Assembly (NCBI GenBank): GCA_003241475.1
Contig: QFQB01000008.1
Location: 1-36,284, forward strand
Direction of reading: 5' to 3'
From: Micavibrio aeruginosavorus
GTDB lineage: Bacteria > Pseudomonadota > Alphaproteobacteria > Micavibrionales > Micavibrionaceae
Length of the DNA: 36,284 bases
Part shown: positions 31,257-36,284 of the stretch, piece after piece
Layout of the letters: every line of letters begins with the position of its first letter
Numbering within the stretch: the first letter of the stretch is position 1
Program-made: the position numbers and the translations under genes
The notes under the pieces: model-generated
Told to the model about the DNA's origin: nothing
The model's database searches: none
Seen by the model: the letters and a program-made list of their open reading frames with translations, nothing else

Positions 31257-32570
31257 TCAGGCGGCCTTCTTTGCGGCTTTGGCCTTGGCAGGCTTGGCGC
31301 GAAGAATGCCCGCGCCTGCGTATTTCGCGGCGGGGCCAAGCTCTTCTTCGATGCGGAGCAACTGGTTGTATTTCGCGATTCTATCGGAACGCGAAAGCGA
31401 TCCCGTCTTGATCTGGCCTGCGTTCGTGGCAACCGCGATATCCGCAATCGTGGAATCTTCCGTTTCGCCCGAACGGTGCGAGAGGATGATGCCGAATCCT
31501 GCGCGCTTCGCCATTTCGATGGCTTCGAACGTTTCGGACAGCGTGCCGATCTGGTTGACCTTCACGAGGATGGCGTTGGCCGCCTTGCGCTCGATCCCTT
31601 CGGCCAGACGAACCGGATTGGTCACGAACAGATCGTCGCCGACCAGCTGCACGCGGTCGCCGAGTTTTTCCGTCAGCGCGATCCAGCCTTCCCAGTCGTC
31701 TTCAGCCAGGCCGTCTTCGATGGAAACGATCGGGTATTTCGCGCACAGCTCTTCGAAATAGCCGATGAGCTGAGCGGACGTAAGCACGCGGCCTTCGCCT
31801 TCGAGGTGGTATTTGCCGTCCTTGAAGAATTCCGTCGCGGCGCAGTCAAGCGCGATCACGACATCTTCGCCCGGCTTGTACCCTGCGGCGGCGATCGACT
31901 TCATGATGAAGTCCAGCGCTTCCGTGGCTGAATTAACGCCCGGCGCAAAACCGCCCTCGTCGCCCACGTTCGTGTTCATGCCCGCGTCATGCAACTGTTT
32001 TTTCAGCGCGTGGAAAATCTCCGCGCCGCAGCGAAGCGCTTCGGAGAAAGACTCCGCGCCCACGGGCATGATCATGAACTCTTGAAAATCCACGGGATTG
32101 TCGGCGTGCTTGCCGCCGTTGATGATGTTCATCATCGGGGTCGGCAGAAGATGCGCGTACGGGCCGCCGAGATATTTGTACAGCGGAACATCAAGCTCGT
32201 CCGCCACCGCGCGGGCGCAGGCCATGGAAACGCCGAGAATGGCGTTCGCGCCGAACTTGCCCTTGTTGTCCGTGCCGTCCGCTTCGATCATCGTGCGGTC
32301 GATTAGAACCTGTTCTTCAGGGTCCATGCCGACCAGTTCTTCGGCAATGTCGACGTTGACGTAGTTGACGGCTTTCAAAACGCCTTTGCCCAGATAGGTT
32401 TTCTTGTCGCCGTCGCGAAGCTCCACCGCTTCATGCGCGCCAGTACTTGCGCCCGATGGAACGGCGGCGCGGCCCTTGGCCCCGCTTTCGAGAATGACAT
32501 CGACTTCCACCGTGGGGTTGCCGCGGGAATCGAGAATTTGGCGGGCTGTGATATCGACGATAGCGCTCAT
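31257..32570 (-). CDS. eno: enolase
   Basis: Converts 2-phosphoglycerate to phosphoenolpyruvate in glycolysis; also a degradosome partner in some bacteria. The 437-aa product has the N-terminal DSRGNPTVEVDV, VPSGASTGAHEA (mobile loop Ser and His region), GDEGGFAP, the metal ligands in IALDCAATEF, SIEDGLAEDDWEGW and LVGDDLFVTN, the catalytic Lys in LVKVNQIGT, and LSHRSGETED. The Ala/Lys tail (AKPAKAKAAKKAA) is longer than usual. AAAGGAT precedes the ATG. Confidence 0.98.
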   Translation of the reverse strand: MSAIVDITARQILDSRGNPTVEVDVILESGAKGRAAVPSGASTGAHEAVELRDGDKKTYLGKGVLKAVNYVNVDIAEELVGMDPEEQVLIDRTMIEADGTDNKGKFGANAILGVSMACARAVADELDVPLYKYLGGPYAHLLPTPMMNIINGGKHADNPVDFQEFMIMPVGAESFSEALRCGAEIFHALKKQLHDAGMNTNVGDEGGFAPGVNSATEALDFIMKSIAAAGYKPGEDVVIALDCAATEFFKDGKYHLEGEGRVLTSAQLIGYFEELCAKYPIVSIEDGLAEDDWEGWIALTEKLGDRVQLVGDDLFVTNPVRLAEGIERKAANAILVKVNQIGTLSETFEAIEMAKRAGFGIILSHRSGETEDSTIADIAVATNAGQIKTGSLSRSDRIAKYNQLLRIEEELGPAAKYAGAGILRAKPAKAKAAKKAA

Positions 32571-32682
32571 ACTTTAAATCCTTTCAATTTTGTGCCGCTA
32601 ATCTAGGGCCTCCGCCGCAAAAAATCCACCCTCGAAATGAACCAAATCGCCGCTTAAACGTTGGGAACGCGAGAGGGTTGCG

Positions 32683-33063
32683 ATGCACGACAACGATATC
32701 TTGAAACTCGAACAGCTTGCCGACCTGCTGGACAATCAATTCACCATCCCCGGCACGGATATCCGCCTCGGCCTCGACCCCATTCTGGGCCTTATTCCCG
32801 GCATCGGCGATACCGCCTCCCTGGCCGTATCCGCCTATATCATTCACAAAGCGCATAAATCGGGCGTGCACCCGTTTCTGATATCCCGCATGACATGGAA
32901 TGTGTTTGTGGACTGGCTGATCGGGCTGGTGCCCTTCTTCGGCGATATTTTCGATGTCGGGTTCAAGGCGAACCGCCGCAACATCGCCCTCATCAAGGAT
33001 CACGTCAGAGCGACGCGCAAATACCAGACGGACTCAAAAACGGGGAACGCGTTGTTTATTTAA
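32683..33063 (+). CDS. DUF4112 membrane protein
   Basis: 126 aa. Family signatures are LDNQFTIPGTDIRLGLDPILGLIPGIGDTASLAVSAYI-like sequence and LIGLVPFFGDIFDVGFKANRRN. Two short hydrophobic stretches (about 30-55 and 75-95) suggest membrane association. The function of the family is unknown. GAGAGGG lies about six bases before the ATG. It is read away from eno, and its last 8 bases overlap the end of kdsA on the other strand. Confidence 0.9.
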   Translation: MHDNDILKLEQLADLLDNQFTIPGTDIRLGLDPILGLIPGIGDTASLAVSAYIIHKAHKSGVHPFLISRMTWNVFVDWLIGLVPFFGDIFDVGFKANRRNIALIKDHVRATRKYQTDSKTGNALFI

Positions 33064-33874
33064 CAACGCTATCAATCTCTTTCATCTTCGACAAAACGCC
33101 CTCAAGCTCATGCAACTTCACCATGTTCGGCCCATCGGATGGCGCATTGTCGGGATCTTGGTGGGTTTCCATAAATACGCCCGCTACGCCCACGGCAATC
33201 GCCGCCCTCGCGAGATGCGGCACCATCGTGCGGTCGCCGCCGGATGATCCGCCCTGCCCGCCCGGCGCTTGCACCGAATGGGTTGCATCGTAAATCACAG
33301 GGTAACCCGTTTGCGCCATGATCGGCAACGACCGCATATCGCTCACCAGCGTGTTGTAGCCGAATGAAGCACCACGCTCGCACAGCAGGATATTGTCGTT
33401 GCCCGTGCTCGCAATTTTTGCCGCCACGTTTTTCATGTCCCAAGGCGCAAGGAATTGCCCCTTCTTCACATTGATGACTTTTCCGGTTTTTCCGGCCGCC
33501 AAAAGCAAATCCGTTTGACGCGACAAGAACGCAGGGATTTGCAAAATATCAACGCTCTGCGCTACCAGCGCGCATTGCTCTTCGGTGTGAACGTCCGTAA
33601 TCATCGGCACGGAAAAATCTTTGCGGATATCGCGGAAAATTTCCATCGCGTCGTCGAACGACACGCCGCTACGCACGCCGCTCACGCTCGTGCGGTTCGC
33701 CTTGTCGAACGATGATTTATACACCATCGGAATTTTGAGCTTGGCCGTAATCTCCTTGATTTTGCCGCACATGTCATACGCATGCTGACGACTTTCGAGC
33801 ACGCACGGACCTGCGATCAACATAAAGGGAGCGGAATTGGATATGGCGATGTCGCCGACTTTGACTGTTTTCAT
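33056..33874 (-). CDS. kdsA: 3-deoxy-8-phosphooctulonate synthase
   Basis: Joins arabinose-5-phosphate and phosphoenolpyruvate to make KDO-8-phosphate for lipid A/LPS core. The 272-aa TIM-barrel protein has LIAGPCVLES, YKSSFDKANRTS, the ITDVHTEEQC loop, QIPAFLSRQTDLL, and DATHSVQAPGG. Its presence implies an LPS-containing outer membrane. It lies between pyrG and eno, as is usual in Alphaproteobacteria, though here with unrelated genes inserted on both sides. Confidence 0.97.
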   Translation of the reverse strand: MKTVKVGDIAISNSAPFMLIAGPCVLESRQHAYDMCGKIKEITAKLKIPMVYKSSFDKANRTSVSGVRSGVSFDDAMEIFRDIRKDFSVPMITDVHTEEQCALVAQSVDILQIPAFLSRQTDLLLAAGKTGKVINVKKGQFLAPWDMKNVAAKIASTGNDNILLCERGASFGYNTLVSDMRSLPIMAQTGYPVIYDATHSVQAPGGQGGSSGGDRTMVPHLARAAIAVGVAGVFMETHQDPDNAPSDGPNMVKLHELEGVLSKMKEIDSVVK

Positions 33875-33916
33875 GCCCCTGTTTTAGCAGGGCGAAGCAC
33901 GCCCCGCCAAGGACTT

Positions 33917-34435
33917 TTAATGCAAAATCGCAGGCATGGCTTCGCCGTATCCGGTGATGCTCGTACCGCCATAATGCTGGAAACCACGTTCCAGATCATG
34001 CAGGACCGGATGCCGCTCGCCGTTGAGGTAGAGCCGCACCGCCGCCTTTTCGGCCCTTTTTAAAAGACCGTAAAAATTACATAGAGGCTGGTCCATTGCC
34101 TGCGCTTGAGCAGGGTGACGGGCATATATCTGCTCGACGGCATCCTGATACTGGTGGATCAGCATGACCCGCCCCGCAGCAAGCGCGAACACGAACAGGA
34201 AATGCGGATCGTTGCCAGAAACACCCATCAGCAACTCCGCATTTTCCCGAACAATCAATTCGCGAAGACGGGAGTCATTAAGAGCATCGCCCTGTCCCAT
34301 ACCCTGATGGAGCAGACCTTCCATGATTCCGGCCCCTTGCACCGGAACGGATGCCAGAAGAGCTTTTTGAACAAACAGGCGGGCATCTTCACGTCCGCGC
34401 TGCACAAATTCGTATAAATGATTTTCTATTGTCAT
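33917..34435 (-). CDS. hypothetical helical protein
   Basis: Unrecognised, 172 aa, predicted mostly alpha-helical and soluble, with no signal peptide and no known motif. No Shine-Dalgarno sequence is present; a TATTAT sits six bases before the ATG, as expected for the -10 box of a leaderless message. It lies 42 bases upstream of kdsA on the same strand and may be cotranscribed with it. The upstream 200-base gap is A/T-rich. Confidence 0.6.
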   Translation of the reverse strand: MTIENHLYEFVQRGREDARLFVQKALLASVPVQGAGIMEGLLHQGMGQGDALNDSRLRELIVRENAELLMGVSGNDPHFLFVFALAAGRVMLIHQYQDAVEQIYARHPAQAQAMDQPLCNFYGLLKRAEKAAVRLYLNGERHPVLHDLERGFQHYGGTSITGYGEAMPAILH

Positions 34436-34613
34436 AATGTAATAATAGCATTCATATGATTACGGAAATAATAAAAATGCAAATTTCATCGCCTTTTGAA
34501 CAACACATTATCCATTTGTTTTAACACAACAAAATGTGAAAAAAAATATTGCTGTGCCGCAAATTGGTATAGAATGCGATGCAATTTGCGAAAAGCCTCA
34601 CCTCAAATCATTA

Positions 34614-34642
34614 TTGACATAAAATCAACAAGCCTTTATGAA
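34614..34642 (+). promoter_or_regulatory. possible promoter of the lipoprotein gene
   Basis: TTGACA (34614-34619), 17-base spacer, TATGAA (34637-34642). The -10 box overlaps the first ATG (34638), so this promoter would favour a start at ATG 34650 with almost no leader. Shares ATTGACATAA with the site at 4916. Confidence 0.4.
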
Positions 34643-35012
34643 GCACCCCATGCACACTCCCGCTCTTAAAACGCTGTTCTCCGCCCTCGCCGCACTCACG
34701 CTTGGCGCCTGTTCTCAGGCCGAAAATAAATCCGCTGCGACCCAACTTCCCGGAAAGGATTATTACAGTTGCGATGCAGGCAATATTTTTGCACACGCAT
34801 ACATAAAAGGGCGATTTACTGTGTTTGGTTACATCAAAGACAACAAAATTTCCGAACCTGATATTCGCCCTTATCATTCGGAAAAAGAGCGTTTTTGGAT
34901 GCACATGGAAAACCGTTCTCGCGTCCGTAGCCTCTGTCGCAAAGGCAATAGCGTGCCTATCTTTAAAGAGCCGCAACGCGCGCCGACCTATGAAATCATA
35001 AACGGCGCGTAA
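34638..35012 (+). CDS. lipoprotein of unknown function
   Basis: 124 aa from ATG 34638, or 120 from ATG 34650. The signal ends with lipobox LGAC (Cys at about residue 25). The mature domain has two more cysteines (YYSCDAG and RSLCRKG) and is basic. No ribosome site is visible before either ATG. It lies between the convergent 3' end of pyrG and the divergent gene at 34435. Family not recognised. Confidence 0.72.
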   Translation: MKHPMHTPALKTLFSALAALTLGACSQAENKSAATQLPGKDYYSCDAGNIFAHAYIKGRFTVFGYIKDNKISEPDIRPYHSEKERFWMHMENRSRVRSLCRKGNSVPIFKEPQRAPTYEIINGA

Positions 35013-35118
35013 TGCCCGGCGCTGGATTTAACAGTCCTATATATCCCTAAGATAGAATTACGCACGCGCATCCATCACCGGCTGGACTATTAGCCGCCAT
35101 TCAATAATAAAAAAAAGA

Positions 35119-36284
35119 TTAAACCAGCCGCTCCTGCTCGATCGCGGCTTTGATAAACGACACGAACAGCGGATGCGGGTCGAACGGTTTGGATTTCAGT
35201 TCGGGGTGATACTGCACGCCGATGAACCATGGATGATCGTTGCGCTCTGCGATCTCGGGCAACCTGCCGTCCGGCGACACGCCGGAGAAGATCAGACCTT
35301 TTTCCTCCAGCTGCGGACGGTAGTTCATATTCACTTCGTAGCGGTGGCGATGACGTTCGGAAATATCCGTGCCGCCATAGATTTCCGCGACCTTCGATCC
35401 TTTTTTGAGCGCGGCGGGATAAGCGCCAAGGCGCATCGTGCCGCCGAGATCGCCGTTGGCCGCGCGGCTTTCCTTCGCATTGCCCTTCACCCACTCGGTC
35501 ATCATGCCGATCATCGGAACCTTTGCGGGGCCGAACTCGGTTGAATTCGCATCCTTGATGCCGGCGGTGTTTCTGGCGGCTTCGATCACGGCCATCTGCA
35601 GGCCGAAGCATATCCCGAAATACGGAACCTTTCTTTCGCGCGCGAATTTGGCCGCTTTGATTTTTCCTTCCGCGCCGCGCTCGCCGAAGCCGCCCGCGAC
35701 CAAAATGCCGTTCACGCCTTCCAGCTCGCTGATGATGCCTTCGTTGTCGTCGAACTTCGAAGATTCCACGAACTTGATCTTCACCTTATTCTGGTTGGCG
35801 ATGCCGCCGTGAACCAGCGCCTCGTTGAGCGACTTGTACGAATCCGCAAGGTTGGTGTATTTGCCGACCAATGCGATGGTGACTTCGCCTTCGGGGTTTT
35901 TGATGCGGCGGACGATTTCCTCCCATTTGGCAAGGTCCGGCTCGGCCGCCTTGATCCCGAAATATTTCAGCACCTGCGTGTCGAGGCCGACCTTGTGGTA
36001 TGACAAAGGCACTTCGTAGATTGTTTTGACATCGAGCGCGGGGATAACATTCTCCGGCGCGATGTTGCAGAACAATCCGATTTTTTTCAGGTCGTCTTCT
36101 TCGATCTCGCGGTCCGCGCGGCAAAGAAGAATGCCCGGCGCAATCCCGTGCGCCATCAGCTCTTTCACGCTGTGTTGCGTCGGCTTGGTTTTAAGCTCAC
36201 CCGCCGCCGCGATATACGGCAACAACGTCACATGCACATACAGGGCGCGGTCCTTGCCCACTTCGTTGCCGAACTGGCGGATGG
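35119..36284 (-). CDS. pyrG: CTP synthase, C-terminal two thirds (5' truncated by window edge)
   Basis: Makes CTP from UTP and glutamine. The frame is open through the window edge (IRQFGNEVGKDR at 36283-36248), so the N-terminus lies beyond it; the GTG at 36261 is internal. Visible parts are the end of the synthetase domain (ELMAHGIAPGILLCRAD, VPLSYHKVGLD), then the class I glutamine amidotransferase domain with nucleophile Cys in FGICFGLQMAV and the His/Glu pair in GVQYHPELKS. A normal C-terminus ends FIKAAIEQERLV. Confidence 0.97.
   Translation of the reverse strand, partial: IRQFGNEVGKDRALYVHVTLLPYIAAAGELKTKPTQHSVKELMAHGIAPGILLCRADREIEEDDLKKIGLFCNIAPENVIPALDVKTIYEVPLSYHKVGLDTQVLKYFGIKAAEPDLAKWEEIVRRIKNPEGEVTIALVGKYTNLADSYKSLNEALVHGGIANQNKVKIKFVESSKFDDNEGIISELEGVNGILVAGGFGERGAEGKIKAAKFARERKVPYFGICFGLQMAVIEAARNTAGIKDANSTEFGPAKVPMIGMMTEWVKGNAKESRAANGDLGGTMRLGAYPAALKKGSKVAEIYGGTDISERHRHRYEVNMNYRPQLEEKGLIFSGVSPDGRLPEIAERNDHPWFIGVQYHPELKSKPFDPHPLFVSFIKAAIEQERLV

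Noticed and set aside
35081..35098. Possible hairpin CGGCT...AGCCG after pyrG
   Set aside because: The T-run lies on the wrong side for pyrG and none follows on the + strand, so it is not a convincing terminator.

Overview
The window looks like core chromosome of an alphaproteobacterium. It carries the alphaproteobacterial order pyrG / kdsA / eno / ftsB / pdhA-pdhB-pdhC / lpd / lipA / coq10-like / cinA / pgpA / ispDF / ntrY-ntrX / hfq / hflX / mazG. Two further lineage marks are a lipoyl domain fused to the N-terminus of PDH E1-beta and a fused IspDF. Several small secreted or lipoprotein genes, and a single-pass N-terminus like those I recall from Micavibrio-type and related Alphaproteobacteria, suggest that neighbourhood. 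The genus cannot be fixed from sequence alone. I saw no IS element, prophage, CRISPR array, rRNA or tRNA, and no gene-free stretch reaches 300 bases.

Layout. (1) 1-2788, + strand: 3' part of metG, tatD and an MBL-fold hydrolase as a tight operon. (2) 2809-6329, + strand: an accessory patch with a pilin-like Cys-rich protein, a basic secreted protein overlapping mazG, and two exported proteins that may be paralogs. (3) 6280-13213, - strand: inositol-phosphatase family gene, hflX, hfq, HAD phosphatase, ntrX, ntrY. (4) 13296-16419, + strand: ispDF, pgpA, cinA/pncC and a glycosyltransferase. (5) 16408-20367, - strand: coq10-like gene, O-antigen-ligase-like protein, second glycosyltransferase, lipA, and a small gene with its own promoter and terminator. 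(6) 20529-27624, - strand: the pyruvate dehydrogenase locus pdhA - frameshifted membrane ORF - pdhB - pdhC - lipoprotein - NIPSNAP - alpha/beta hydrolase - lpd, interrupted by one opposite-strand gene between pdhB and pdhC. (7) 27782-30233: ftsB plus a + strand run of small genes including a tandem duplicated pair and a YCII protein. (8) 30260-36284: two unknown genes downstream of eno, eno, a DUF4112 protein, kdsA, an unknown helical protein, a lipoprotein and the 3' part of pyrG.

Functionally the region joins central carbon metabolism (enolase, PDH complex, and LipA, which makes the lipoyl cofactor of E1-beta and E2) to envelope synthesis (KdsA, PgpA, IspDF, glycosyltransferases, ligase), nitrogen/redox signalling (NtrYX) and post-transcriptional control (Hfq, HflX). 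The least ordinary material is: a two-helix membrane ORF between pdhA and pdhB split by a T8 run; an opposite-strand gene with a plausible promoter between pdhB and pdhC; a palindromic repeat-like insertion in the E2 linker; and tandem pairs of tiny exported Cys proteins. I found no clear new multi-gene system; these are leads.
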